This document shows, one piece after another, positions 51,001 to 61,088 of a DNA stretch of 64,000 nucleotides. The stretch spans positions 489,001-553,000 of the forward strand of contig VFIW01000015.1 of assembly GCA_006386115.1 (NCBI GenBank), given 5' to 3'. How positions within the stretch are numbered: position 1 is the stretch's first letter; every line of letters starts with the position of its first letter. A model generated the notes under the pieces. The model saw nothing but the letters and a program-made list of their open reading frames with translations. It was not told the origin of the DNA and searched no databases. The stretch is from Globisporangium splendens. Its lineage: Eukaryota > Oomycota > Peronosporomycetes > Pythiales > Pythiaceae. The position numbers and the translations under genes were made by a program.

Positions 51001-52281
51001 CCGTCCTCCGAAGTGTTTCACCTCTTTGACAGCCTGCTCTTGCTCAAGCGAGGCGGCGAGACTGTGTACTTCGGTGATTTGGGCCACGAAGGATCCTCGC
51101 TGATTAAGTACTTTGAAGCGATTCCAGGGACCCAAAAGATCGCGGATGGATACAACCCCGCCACCTGGATGCTCGAAGTGATCGGTGCGGGCGTGGGTAG
51201 AGCGGTGGATGTCACGGCGGATGCCAACACGGTCGACTTCGCCGAGTACTTTGCCGCGAGCGACAAGAAGAAGGCGTTCCTCGATACTAGACTTGACGAA
51301 GCTGGTCTGTTCAAACCGGCTGTGAACTTGCAGCCAGTCACGTTTGCAAACAAACGCGCAGCAAGCGAACTCGTACAACTGAAGTTCTTGATGCGTCGCT
51401 TTTTCAACATGTACTGGCGCACGCCATCGTACAACTGGACGCGGTTCATGATTTCGCTGTTTTTGGGTCTGCTCTTCGGCTTGGTGTACCTGGACTCGGA
51501 GTACACGACGTACCAAGGCATCAACGGCGGTCTCGGTATGATTTTCTTGGCCACGGTGTTCATCGGTATGGTCTCGCTCATCAGTATTCTCCCAATCGCA
51601 TTCGAAGAGCGCGCGTCGTTCTACCGCGAGCGTGCATGCCAAACGTACAACTCGTTGTGGTACTTTGTGTGCTTCACAATCGTCGAAATCCCGTACGTCT
51701 TCTTTGGTGCTTTGCTGTTTTCCGCCACGTTTTACCCCATGGTTGGCTTCACGGGCTTCAAGGAGTTCGTGTTCTACTGGCTCAACACGGCGCTGCAGAT
51801 CCTGTTCCAAGCGTACATGGGGCAATTGCTCATCTTTTCGCTGCCGAGTATCGAAGTCGCGACCGTTATTGGTGCACTCGTGAATGCGATCTTCTTCTTG
51901 TTCATGGGCTTCAATCCGCCAGCTTACGAGATCCCATCGGGGTACAAATGGCTGTACGCGATCACGCCGCAACGATACTCGTTCGCGCTGCTCGCAGGCA
52001 CGGTCTTCGGCGACTGCTCTGACGAGAACTTGGCGGAAATGACGATGGCAGCAGCCTCGAAGACACCAATCGACATGTCAAGTTGGCCCCTTGGGTGCCA
52101 AATTATTCAAAACGCGCCAACGACAGTCGGCCAAATTCCGATCAAGGCATACTTGGACAATGTGTTCGGCGTCAAGCACCACCACCTGCTGCAGTACTTT
52201 ATGATCTTCCTGGGCATGATCGTGTTCTTCCGTATCATCGCGGCGTTCGCGATGCGCTATGTTAACCACCAAAAGCGCTAG
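48019..52281 (+). CDS. PDR-type full-size ABCG transporter (1420 aa)
   Basis: Intronless, with the (NBD-TMD)x2 order of pleiotropic drug resistance transporters. NBD1 has Walker A GQSGSGKSALM (about residue 140), signature ISGGERKRVT and Walker B VTLMDEISTGLDS. TMD1 follows, about six spans between residues 460 and 750 (VMLVVVMGLVYASVFY, VFLAWFFFLAAVAPDLH). NBD2 has Walker A GSSGAGKTTLMDVIAGRKT, an altered signature SSSEQMKRLTIGVELAA and Walker B VLFLDEPTSGLDARSA. TMD2 (about 1140-1410) includes FMISLFLGLLFGLVYLD, a large loop with NPPAYEIPSGYKW and a final span. ATP-driven export of lipids or toxic compounds across the plasma membrane is expected. ATG 48019 (MSSDPGVPP) is preferred over the in-frame 47902, whose extra residues look like leader. 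A His-rich patch (QPQHHHKNED) precedes NBD1. Confidence 0.93.
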   Translation: MSSDPGVPPSPASSISYTTGQDMMAQGAQALHRDIAAKVEVALGKAFPQMEVRFKHVSLSADLVLAHDPNHQPQHHHKNEDGGSDGESTHNNNELPTLPNHVLRKIAKVGAKKHTVTRHILKNITGTFKPGTVTLILGQSGSGKSALMKLLSGRFPIDKEINVEGEIMYNGMSREKLLKRLPQFVAYVTQHDNHFPTLTTKETLEFAHECCGSELSKRAEKFLSHGTDEENAAAIEAARSVYKNYPDIVIQELGLEICQHTLVGNAMLRGISGGERKRVTTGEMEFGMKYVTLMDEISTGLDSAATFDIINTQRSIAKLLHKTVIISLLQPSPEVYALFDNVMILNEGEVMYHGPCQEAAAYFESLGFVCPPRRDIADFLCDLGTDQQLQYQVGPPPNGLPRHPRRASEFAELFMESSIYKTMEQEIEEPYDPVLISDAITHMDPIPEFQQSFWASTWCLMKRQTKLQLRNTAFLKGRVMLVVVMGLVYASVFYQVDLANVQVVMGVIFASILFLGLGQSSMLTTFYNARQVFYKQRAANFYRTSSYVLSSSIGYIPFAILESLVFGSMIYWMGGFVSEAGTFIIFEVFLMLGILVFLAWFFFLAAVAPDLHIAKPMAMVSLLIFILFAGFVVTKDQIPDYLIWLYWLNPIAWTLRSIVVSQYRHSSLDRCTYDNFDYCAQYGGRTMGVYSLALFDVPSEKEWIVYGAIFMVAAYLLFMVLAFFILEYRRYERPENIALPKEVALSQGTGSVTSGGEEQEDDTYGLVMTPRGADVVLRVESQRERKVAPVSVAFQDLWYTVSVPAGNGQPAQSLDLLKGITGFALPGSMTALMGSSGAGKTTLMDVIAGRKTGGSIRGKILLNGFEASDLAVRRCTGYCEQMDIHSEAATFREALTFSAFLRQGADVPDSHKYDSVSECLELLAMEDIADQIIRGSSSEQMKRLTIGVELAAQPSVLFLDEPTSGLDARSAKVIMDGVRKVANSGRTVLCTIHQPSSEVFHLFDSLLLLKRGGETVYFGDLGHEGSSLIKYFEAIPGTQKIADGYNPATWMLEVIGAGVGRAVDVTADANTVDFAEYFAASDKKKAFLDTRLDEAGLFKPAVNLQPVTFANKRAASELVQLKFLMRRFFNMYWRTPSYNWTRFMISLFLGLLFGLVYLDSEYTTYQGINGGLGMIFLATVFIGMVSLISILPIAFEERASFYRERACQTYNSLWYFVCFTIVEIPYVFFGALLFSATFYPMVGFTGFKEFVFYWLNTALQILFQAYMGQLLIFSLPSIEVATVIGALVNAIFFLFMGFNPPAYEIPSGYKWLYAITPQRYSFALLAGTVFGDCSDENLAEMTMAAASKTPIDMSSWPLGCQIIQNAPTTVGQIPIKAYLDNVFGVKHHHLLQYFMIFLGMIVFFRIIAAFAMRYVNHQKR

Positions 52282-52682
52282 GTCACGCAACAGCATCAAT
52301 ATATAACTTACTTTGTGTGCGTCGTTCAGTTTTCGTTGCTTCGTTTTGGTGTTTCACCCCAATTTATCGCATATGAAGGAGACTGAGACGATCGCCGTTG
52401 CTTTCAAGGATTGCTGACATCGACCACAGTCCTCCTACGTTCTTGAATCGGATCCAACCAGCTTGTTTTGTCTCGTGATGCATTTTGTCCCCAAAATGGA
52501 AGTCTATTCTTGCAAACCTGGGATCAACGACAATGCAAATCGCATAAAACCACTTCCAAATTCAGCCCAATGATACGAAAAAGCAGACATCCTCTCGGTC
52601 TTGTAAATCACCATCTATTCAGCAACTCGCTTTCATTTCGCATCACTCCGTCCTGCCCAAGTGAGAAGATCAACAAGCGAGC
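52282..52682. other. Intergenic region, no gene seen
   Basis: This spacer lies between the ABC transporter and the Rab-like gene, both on the plus strand. A loose Inr-like stretch (CTCGCTTTCATTT, near 52626) precedes the Rab ATG. Confidence 0.4.
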
Positions 52683-53735
52683 ATGGCGACCACTGCAAGC
52701 GCGTCACCAGTCCCTCACCGTGCTTCGTCTGCCCGAACATTTCTCGACATCATCAACCCCCTAGGCTTGCTCAACGAAGCAAAACAACTCACGCCGCGCG
52801 AATTTCTTCGTGACTTCTATACCCGACGCGGCCTTCAAGACAAGTTGAAAGATGTGGATGCCCTTGTCGCGGCGTACGGCCACCAGATGCCTCAGCTCTA
52901 CATTGAACTGGACAAAAAGTAAGTGGTTCTGCTGAGGGCTTTGCGATTGTACGAATGACTTGTTCTCCGACACACAACTCACATTGACTTCTTGTGCAGG
53001 TATGGAACCAATTTCGCAACCAACCCTCCTCCAGTTATCAACGAGGTGCATCAGGGTGAGCCGGTGATGCAATACGTCACACCAGTCACTCCGAAGGCTC
53101 CGCTGACAAAGGCACAATCGCACAAGAGTAAGTCATCATTCGATGGTGTTGCTGTTGCGGAATACAGCAAAAGAAAATCCGACTCACGAAAATTGAAATG
53201 TCTGCTCCCATGTTGAATTGCAGTCGTACTTCTGGGCAACTCAGGCGTTGGTAAAACCAACCTGCTCAGTCGTCTCAATAAAGGCGAGTTCAGCACCGAG
53301 TTCACGTCCACAGTCGGCGTTGAATTCCTCACCCACAAGATGCAAGTCAACGATGTTGAAGTCAAGGCGCAAATATGGGATACTGCGGGCCAAGAGCGAT
53401 TCCATGCGATGATGGCGACTTATTACCGCAAAGCCGTCGGCGCGCTCCTGATCTTTGATGTTCGCGATCGTCAAAACCTACTTGGTATCGAAGAATGGCT
53501 CGATCAACTTCTGAACGTCGCGGAGCCGGGTCTCCATGCTGTTCTCGTCGGGAACAAGTGCGATCTCGCACCTCCGGAACGGGTTGTGTAAACCGAAGAA
53601 GCGGAGCAATTTGCGAGTGCCCATCACATGCAGTACATTGAAACGTCCGCCAAGACTGGCCACAATGTTGAAGAAGCCTTTCACACGGTCATCGCTTCGG
53701 TTCACCGTGCCCACATGGCCGAATTGGTGACTTAA
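52683..53735 (+). pseudogene. Rab-like small GTPase with N-terminal helical domain and in-frame stop
   Basis: Exons 52683-52918, 53000-53127 and 53224-53735 join in phase. The N-terminal ~80 residues (FLRDFYTRRGLQDKLKDVDA, ...QLYIELDKKYG) fit the FYxxxxxxKLxxVxxLxxxY...LYxxLxxKYG helical module found ahead of various domains in protists. After a linker comes a Rab G domain: G1 LLGNSGVGKTNLL, switch I TSTVGVEF, G3 WDTAGQERF, G4 VGNKCDL and G5 ETSAKTG. An in-frame TAA at 53589-53591, between G4 and G5 (ERVV-stop-TEEAEQFA), would remove G5. One base change from TCA would explain it. The frame then continues cleanly to TAA at 53733-53735. No C-terminal prenylation Cys is present (ends MAELVT). 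Either a very recent nonsense allele or a sequencing error. Confidence 0.7.
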
Positions 53736-54002
53736 AAGATGGCGACGGTTGACTTGGCAGCCGCAAACGGTTGGTGGAACAATTCGTCAGCCTCGGTCTT
53801 CGATGGCTGCAAGTTCGTTTGAGAATCACGTTATTGCCTATAACTAGATATCGCAACAACTCTTTTTTCGCCATTCGCTAATCAATATAAACCTTCAACC
53901 GCAAACTCCATTGCACCGTTGAGTTGTGTGTGTCCGCACAGCTGCAAATTCTCTGGATGAACATGCTCCCACGCAACCTGCTAGCATATCAGCTTTCACC
54001 AA

Positions 54003-54950
54003 CTAGGACATTTGACTTGGTGCCTTGCATTCTGCGACGAACGCCATCAACTCTGCTAGTTTCTCATACATCTCTGGTCCGCCAGTACGTTCACTCGGCT
54101 TGAAGGAACAGATGACATCCATTTGCTAGATAAAAAGACAGATTGCAGCATAAAAGCATGAGCAATGAACACTGCGAGGGCAACAGTCAGGATAATCAAT
54201 CAGCAGAACAACTGTACTCTACCTCAAGTAGCATCCGCTTCACCCCATCATACCGATATTCGAGATCTACATAAACAAGAAAGAAGTGAATCGCCAGCTC
54301 GCTTTGAATACGCAAAACGTGCATCCTGTCGTACCTCGCAGTTGATACAATTCCCGACGCAGCACAACTGCAAAGTCTTCTTTCCGGTGACTCAAACTGG
54401 GTGACACTGCAAGAGCCGCCGTTGACGGTGCGGCAGTGAGGAATGCGCGCGTGGGGCCAAACGTCAAGAGTGAAGACACAGGATGTCGCTGACCCAAGTC
54501 GCTGGCCACACTGGTGTTTGTTACACACGCTGCAACGTCTGGACGCGGTTGACCGCGAGCATGACCACAGCGTTTCGAGCCCATAAACGCGAGCCCATTG
54601 CTTGTTGCCGCAGCAGGTTTACGCGGCACGAACTCACGCATGCGGCCGCACATCTCGATCTGAGCCTCGCTTTTGCGCAGGCTCGTGCGCAGCGAGTTCA
54701 TCGCACGAACATCCATGAGCTGCGGAGTGTAGTGTGTGGCATCGAGTGCATCGTCTGGGTTCGTCTCGTCCAAGAAATGACCGGCGCGGAGCCACGCATC
54801 TTCTTCTGCAAACTCTTCGTCTTCACGTGCATCGCCGTCATGCGTTGCGTTCTTAGGGACGTCTCGTTCAGCAGCGAGCAGCTCCTCAAGATGAGGATCA
54901 AGCGCGGCCTTGTCGGGCTCACGCTCATCGTGATCGAGCTGCGTGATCAT
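54003..54950 (-). CDS. Hypothetical protein (260 aa)
   Basis: Three exons fit in phase: 54950-54335, 54266-54223 and 54125-54003. It is acidic and helical at the N-terminus (DPHLEELLAAERDVPKNA, REDEEFAEEDAWLRAGHFLD), then LMDVRAMNSLRTSLRKSEAQ, a basic low-complexity middle, and a conserved-looking C-terminus (LRRELYQLRDLEYRYDGVKR, MLLEQMDVICSFKPSERTGG, YEKLAELMAFVAECKAP). No family recognised. The C-terminal helices and the clean splice phases argue for a real gene. The ATG follows an AG, so an upstream exon is possible. Confidence 0.5.
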
Positions 54951-55449
54951 CTTCAATGGTGTTGGCCCTGTGCGAGAAAGGCAGCGTATGCGCACCTTCG
55001 CCTGCACAAACGAATGAGAGAGTGTGTTCGCCGTGAAGGTTGGAAAGCCATCTGGGTTGGTTGCTTCTGATCCTGGATCGTCTATTTTTGAGCGCACTTG
55101 CCGCGATCTTCTTTGCAGGTGGCGCAAACCTGCACACTGCCAATATGCAACCAAGCAAATCCAGATGCGTCCGCACTAGCTTCTGCCGTGCGTGCCACAC
55201 GGAACCCGTGCAAATCCTCAATCGCTTGTACACCACGCCGCCGATTGGCAAATGGCGCATTCCGCGTTTCCAACATTCCACAACAGCATCGCCAGAATGC
55301 ATGTCACTATTTTCTGTTTGCCTCGAGAATGACACCCTTTGTCAGCAACTGTCACCAGAAACTCTGTTGTTCAGCAGTCTCTCAATTAGGGTGCAAAGGG
55401 AAACCAGCTCACATTTTTGTCGCCACCAGACAGGAAACGAGACGCAGGA
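54951..55449. other. Intergenic region between divergent genes
   Basis: Shared 5' flank of the 260-aa gene and the OXA1-like gene. No other gene supported; possible unrecognised 5' exons. Confidence 0.4.
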
Positions 55450-56976
55450 ATGGCAATGATGCGGCAGGCGGCGTGGCGCTCGATGCGCGTCGCAGCGCGC
55501 ACTCCGAGGAACCTGCAATTGGCGTCGCTGCGGTTGAGCGCGTCTCCGTCGACTGTAGCTGCTGTCGCCACGAGCTCATTTGGATTTGCACGTGACCACC
55601 AGCGTCGATTCTCTACTAATGGCGCAGAAGGTGGCGCGCCATCGTCATCCGCACTGGATTCGTTGGATGAAACCACGACGCTTCTGTTTGCCGACGGACA
55701 GATCTCAGGTGTGTGCCTGTGCAAAGTGCAGCGAGTAGTAGTGTTGTGTTATTGACACGATCGTATGCTGCATGTTTGAATGCATGCAGATATGGCGGGG
55801 GCAACTGCAGGATCGAATGACACATGGGCACTCATCCAGGGCGTGCAATCCGTCATCGAGACGATTCACACGACGACTGGCTTGCCGTGGTGGGCCACGC
55901 TTGCGGTGCGTTTGCCTGGGCTTCCGTTTTGTACGAAGAGATATAGAGTTGTCGTGTCCTAAGGTTTGCAGGCGGTTGTCGTGGATGTGTTGATTTTGTA
56001 GATGACAGGGGTGACATTTCGTGCGGCAGTGTTTCCACTGTATGTGTACCAGATCAAGGCCACGCAGCGACTGATGCAAGCGAAACCCGATTTTTCCAAG
56101 CTGTATTCGGCATACAAATACGCGCGAACGTTCCTCGTAAGTGGTGCGCATGATGCAAACGCATGCAAGTACATTATATCCTGAGGGAGTTCGTACTGAT
56201 GGCTATGCTGTTTTTCTGGTGGATCAAATATGCAGCCATCGCATGATCATAAAGGCCACATCGATGCGATCCTGCTTGGACGGAAAGGTGTCAAGGTGTG
56301 TACACTTTGTTTTTTCTCCCGACTTCGTTCTCTCTCTCTTTATTCTCGATCTGCACATTTTTTGCATATGGGTTTCTGATGCCGATTGCTTTTTACTTTT
56401 CCACTTTCACACCGATAGTTGGTGATGCAGAAATACGAGACTCGACCGATTCAAACGATCCTCGGCTCGCTCGTGCATGTTCCGCTTTTCATTTTGATGG
56501 CGTACAGTGCGCGTGACATGATTCGTTCGGGCAATTTCCAAGGGCTCGAAAGCGGCGGCTTCCTCTACTGGACGAACCTGAAAGAAAGCGATGAGACCTT
56601 TCTCCTCCCGTTGCTCGCGTGTGGCTCGACGTACTGGAACATCGAGCTCGCATTGAAGAACAAAAGCCAGATCTGGACTCAGCTGGGCCAAGGCATCCAA
56701 TTCGTGCCGCTGCTGGCATTTCCGCTCATGTCGACGTTGCCACAGGGAGTGTTTTTCTACTGGCTCGGTTCCTCCTGGTCGTCCATGGCGCAGACGCTCG
56801 CCATGAACAACAATGCGTTCCGCCGCCGCCTTGGTTTGCAGCCGCGAATTGCCGCCCCTGAACGTCAACTGCCGGCTGCAGCAGCAGATGCGAGTCAAGA
56901 TGAAGTCGGGGTGGAGGCAGAACAGTCCGCCAGCAGCCCAAGCGATGCACAGGTGAAAAATGCAAGCAGCTCGTAA
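55450..56976 (+). CDS. OXA1/COX18/YidC-family mitochondrial membrane insertase (375 aa)
   Basis: Exons 55450-55708, 55790-55905, 56002-56136, 56236-56295 and 56419-56976 join in phase. The N-terminus (MAMMRQAAWRSMRVAARTPR) is a basic amphipathic mitochondrial presequence, with RRFS at a likely processing site. The family core begins at TTGLPWWATLAMTGVTFRAA and continues VFPLYVYQIKATQRLMQAKP; a cytosolic-like hairpin and the later spans (IQTILGSLVHVPLFILMAYS, LLPLLACGSTYWNIELALKN, PLLAFPLMSTLPQGVFFYWL) complete the five-helix YidC/Oxa1 fold. Members insert proteins, including respiratory-chain subunits, into the inner mitochondrial membrane from the matrix side. The short Ala/Glu-rich tail after RRRLGLQP is less basic than the ribosome-binding tail of yeast Oxa1, so COX18-like function is possible. 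Confidence 0.8.
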
Positions 56977-57852
56977 ACGCAGTTGGAGAATCCAGCGTTT
57001 TCCCGCACTAACCCCCCTCACTCTGGACAGCGATCGAGGGAGAAGACTCGTAATGAACTTCAACAATAGAGGAAGAGAACAAAGGTCAACGACGACTCTG
57101 CTGCGGATTTTGGTTGTTCCCGCACAGGGCGTAAACACTGGCGATTTTCTTTCGCAACCATCATCTGCGTCATTAAACCCAGTGTTTGTGTGTGCGCGGC
57201 TTGGTTTTTATTATGGACGGCTCTGGAATGACATCGATCCGAGTGACTTGGTTACCTTCGCGCAACATTGATTGTAGCATCTGTGAAAGAAAACGGCGGC
57301 TTTGGGAGCCAATTTTTCGACTCGACGACCTTGCTGAGCGAAGAAGGGAGGTTTTCGCAGCCAGCGGCAGGCGTTTTCCATCGCCACCGTCCAAAACGCG
57401 GCCATATGACCAGCCCCTCCTCACAGGCAGGCAGTGGATCGCGCGTTGCATCGACAGTGAGCGAGCAAATCCCCATCGCCCCATGAAATGTGCAGCGGCT
57501 GCAGTATCGCTCGCATGAATACTGGAGTGATTAAATGCACCGCAGTGCACCGCCAATCGAGGCTGACGAATGCGAGCAGCAAGGACGCCAGCAAATGCTG
57601 CGTATGCTCTCGCTGTCGCAGGTTTCCACTGTGTTGCGAGCAAGCATCAACAGCATTTGATGGCTTCATTTGTTTGCACTTTTCGTGACCCAGCCGCTCT
57701 CTCGTGTTTTTTTCTCGTCACTTGGAGAAAAAAATGAGGAAGGTTGCACGAAGGTAGCGTTTCGCCGCGTATCATGTCAGCGCACACCCCGAGAAAGGAA
57801 GGCACATTACGGCGGTTGCCTCCTCCCGAGAAAGAGCTCCTCCCTCACAGCT
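56977..57852. other. Intergenic region, no gene seen
   Basis: This 0.9-kb spacer lies between two plus-strand genes. Short frames near 57186 and on the minus strand at 57173-57643 show no domains. Confidence 0.4.
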
Positions 57853-60084
57853 ATGGAGAACGGCGGCGAGCCCAACGGCAGCGCCGGCGAGCAGTCGCTG
57901 GCCACGGCCACGCACCTCGTGGTGCTCGTGCACGGGCTCCACGGCAGCGACCAGGACTTCGCCAACTTTCAGAAGCTGCTTGTCGAGCACTTCGCCAAGG
58001 AGAGCGTGTATGTGCACTCGGCGACGAGCAACGCCGCCACGTTCTTCCAGACCTACGACGGCATCGACACGGGCGGCGAGCGACTCGCGCAGGAGATCCA
58101 GGACCTCGCGAGCCAGATGCCGCAACTCGCCCGATTCTCCGTGCTCGGCCACTCGCTCGGCGGCTTGTACTCGCGCTACGCGATCGGCATCCTCTTTGCG
58201 CGCGGCTTCTTCGTCGACGTCGAGCCCATGGTACAGTGTGGCTCGCATAGATATGCTGTTTACTGATGGTTCTTGTGTGGTTCTTACGCAGTGTTTCTCT
58301 TTATTCTGGTATGTGTGATATGCAGAACTTTGTTACGATGGCGACGCCGCATTTGGGAATTCGCCGTCCGCAGCGAGGCTCCATCAACTTTTTATTCAAC
58401 TCTGTCACGCCAAAGCTGTTCCATAGGTAAACGCTATTGCATTGATGCCTTCTTTGCATAATGCTATGTGTGTGCAATTGCTATGCACATTTGGCTTGAG
58501 ATTTTGGAGCTTTCGGGACTAACATGCATTGTGGTTTACATATTGTGTTTATGTGTTTAGAACGGGGCAGCAATTCACGCTCACCGATAGTGCAAACGAA
58601 TTGACGCAGACACTTAGCATGAACTCGTTCGTGGCCAGGAGCACGGAGCATTTCCAGGCGCCAGGTAGACAATGCAGTGCTTGCGTCGATGTATCACCTA
58701 GTTTTAGAATGTGTATTCACACCTGTACTGGTTTGCTGTATGGTTCTCGCTTGTACTGCAATGAATAGTGCGTTCGGATATGGAAGGCACGCTGCTGATC
58801 TGCCTGGAAGGAGCTTGCGGCGATGGAGAGCTGTTCGAATACTACCACTGCGTGCTCGAGGATCAGCTCTTGCAACTGTTTGAGATTGAGAACCAGAGCG
58901 GGGCCGATTTCTCGATTGCCGATCAAAAGAGCGTGGTCGACATTGATCTGACGCGCGCCGAAGTGACGTTAGAGTTGCCACATCGCCCGCAGCGTCCGAA
59001 AAGCGGCAGCGGCCGTGTCCATAGCATCTACTCGAGTCTGCTTAGCCTTACGCGTCGCAGCAGCACATCGTCGCGCCGCGGCAGCAATGCGTCCCACACG
59101 AGTGACGCGTCCCGATTCAGCGACCCGGACATCGAGTCCTCATCGCATGATCCGTACGAGATCCTGATCAAGTACACACCGAATTCGTACGATTCCGTGA
59201 CGGACATTGGCAAGCGCCGTGTGTGCGTCATCCGCATCCCGTCCGAGGAGATCGACAGAGACTGGAAGTGGCTCGTGGCGCTGAGTAACAATAGTTTTGG
59301 CTTGCGGTGCCAGGCCAAGTCGAAGAGAAAGGACTCGAGCGTGCGAGATGAGAATGAAGCTATCGAGGCGCCGCCGCTGCTAACCTGCATGGCACGCGGG
59401 CAGTTTCTCCAGGCGCTGTTGATGTTCAAGGCGCGCACGCTGTACGCGAACGTGTTTTTTGACCTCCAGGTGCCATACTCGTGCGGCTCGATCCGCGCGT
59501 TCAACCCGTACCGAATGGAGACGACCAAGCGCTCGACGTCCCCCGTGTACCCTCACGTGACGCTCTATTCGATCGGGAGCGCGCCACTGGTTCGAGACAC
59601 GCTCACGGCTGAGATCAAGCTGCAACTGGCGAGCAAGCATGGTCCTGTGCGGTTCTTTTCCCAGGACGGACATCGAAAACGGTTGTCTTTTTCGGCTGGT
59701 GGCAACTCGCTGCCTGCCGATTTTGAGAGCGACATGAGCTCGCACCGCTACACAGCGACCGACGAGACGGAGCACTCGCGCCGAGCGTCTGCGTCGTCGT
59801 CCGCGTCGTTCAGCGCCGACGGCACGCGCTCGGACCCGTTCGTGGACGGCGATCTCATTGTCGACCGAGTCCACGAGGCGTTCACGAGCAGCTCGGACAC
59901 GGAGCGCGACGCGCTGCGCGGCATGCTGCTCACGCTGCAGAGCGTGGGCTGGCGCCGCATCGACGTGCTGTTTGACAACGTGCTGGCGCACGAGCGGATC
60001 ATCGCGAAGCGCGCGAACCCGAACAAGCTGCACGAGTCCGGCATCGATGTCGTGTACCACGTCATGAACTCCTTTTTGCTCTAA
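57853..60084 (+). CDS. DUF676 serine-hydrolase (lipase-like) with internal PH-like domain (632 aa)
   Basis: Exons 57853-58230, 58326-58426, 58561-58664 and 58769-60084 join in phase. The hydrolase starts with LVVLVHGLHGSDQDF, the nucleophile elbow is SVLGHSLGGLYSRYAIG (Ser near 98), and the next exon has FVTMATPHLGIRRP. After LTDSANELTQTL the fold is interrupted by about 170-200 residues with PH-domain character (EGTLLICLEGACGDGELFEY, VLEDQLLQLFE ... RDWKWLVALSN, with the terminal Trp helix), itself split by a Ser/Arg-rich loop. The hydrolase then resumes with FKARTLYANVFFDLQVPYSC (catalytic Asp) and ends with LAHERIIAKR (likely catalytic His). Relatives are ROG1/FAM135-like lipases acting on membrane lipids. 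The inserted PH-like part may target the enzyme to phosphoinositides. Confidence 0.78.
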
Positions 60085-61088
60085 CCCGAGAATGGCTGCT
60101 GACCGAAACGAAGCCCCACCAGTCATGTGTGGATATGACTGAAACTAGACAACCCCTTGCGTAAAAGTTTTGCGTGTGATGGACTTAATTACTTCATATT
60201 AAATAATACCGATGTGCAGAAATGGACACAAACGCAATGGATATTGGCGTTGAGGAGGGGGCAATGTCACCCGGTCGATATGCATGTCCTCCGCCCAGAA
60301 GCCATGCAAACTAGCTTACATCTGAAACCTCGTCTTTCCAGGGTACGAATAGCGCTCTAAAACAAAATGCAATGCTTGAATCTCGCATGAAGATGGCAAA
60401 TGTATGTGATTTTGAGGCAACAGCAGCAAGCAGACGTGCAATAAAGCCAGAAGGAATGACGCTTGGCGAATGCAGCCGAACAGGAGAATCCATTTGGGGA
60501 CAAGCGATGCGCTGCATTGCACGCGGAGGAGCTGCTGACCAGCGACCTTGAGCCCAGTTGCTGCAGCCAAATTCCAACGAGTTGCCTCTGCTTCCATGAC
60601 CGTCAGAGCACATCTGATCTCCTCATCTCAGTGCGCAAAAGAGCTCTTCAAGATCGCTTGACGAAGAAGACCTCAAATGGTGTGTGCCACCTGATTGTAC
60701 ACTATGTCTCTGCTTAATTCCGATTCGCCTCGTCTGTTTCTGAGATATGCTGTGAGCTTATCTACAGTAGGTGGATACATCTCCCCATTCTCGGAGATGC
60801 AACCATTTACGAGGTTTTTCATTAAACATCGAGGTTTTATATTCTAAAACCTCACGTTTGTCTGAGCCGAACGCAGATCTGATTCCGCCACAACACTTCG
60901 ACATCTCGCAGAAAAAGCGATCTGCTGTCCTCTTGCACAAGAAGAAACAGGTGGCGCCGCCTACCAGTTGGTCTGTGCGTGCGCGTGCGATTGAGCGGCG
61001 GCTGTCGCGTAGAGAGAAGCTCTCTATCTCTGTCTCTCCATCTCCTTCCACCAGCACTCGCCGCTTCTCGCTGTCTACAAGCGTCCAA
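60085..61088. other. Intergenic region or 5' region of the FYVE gene
   Basis: An open frame runs upstream of 61089 to 60771 in the FYVE frame, so some of this may be coding. The rest shows no gene. It includes the hairpin at 60831-60853. Confidence 0.4.
60831..60853. repeat. Short inverted repeat
   Basis: GAGGTTTTA and TAAAACCTC are perfect 9-nt arms around TATTC. A further GAGGTTTTT lies just upstream (60811). The arm core GGTTTTA/TAAAACC is the same as in the hairpins at 5077-5151. Confidence 0.5.
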
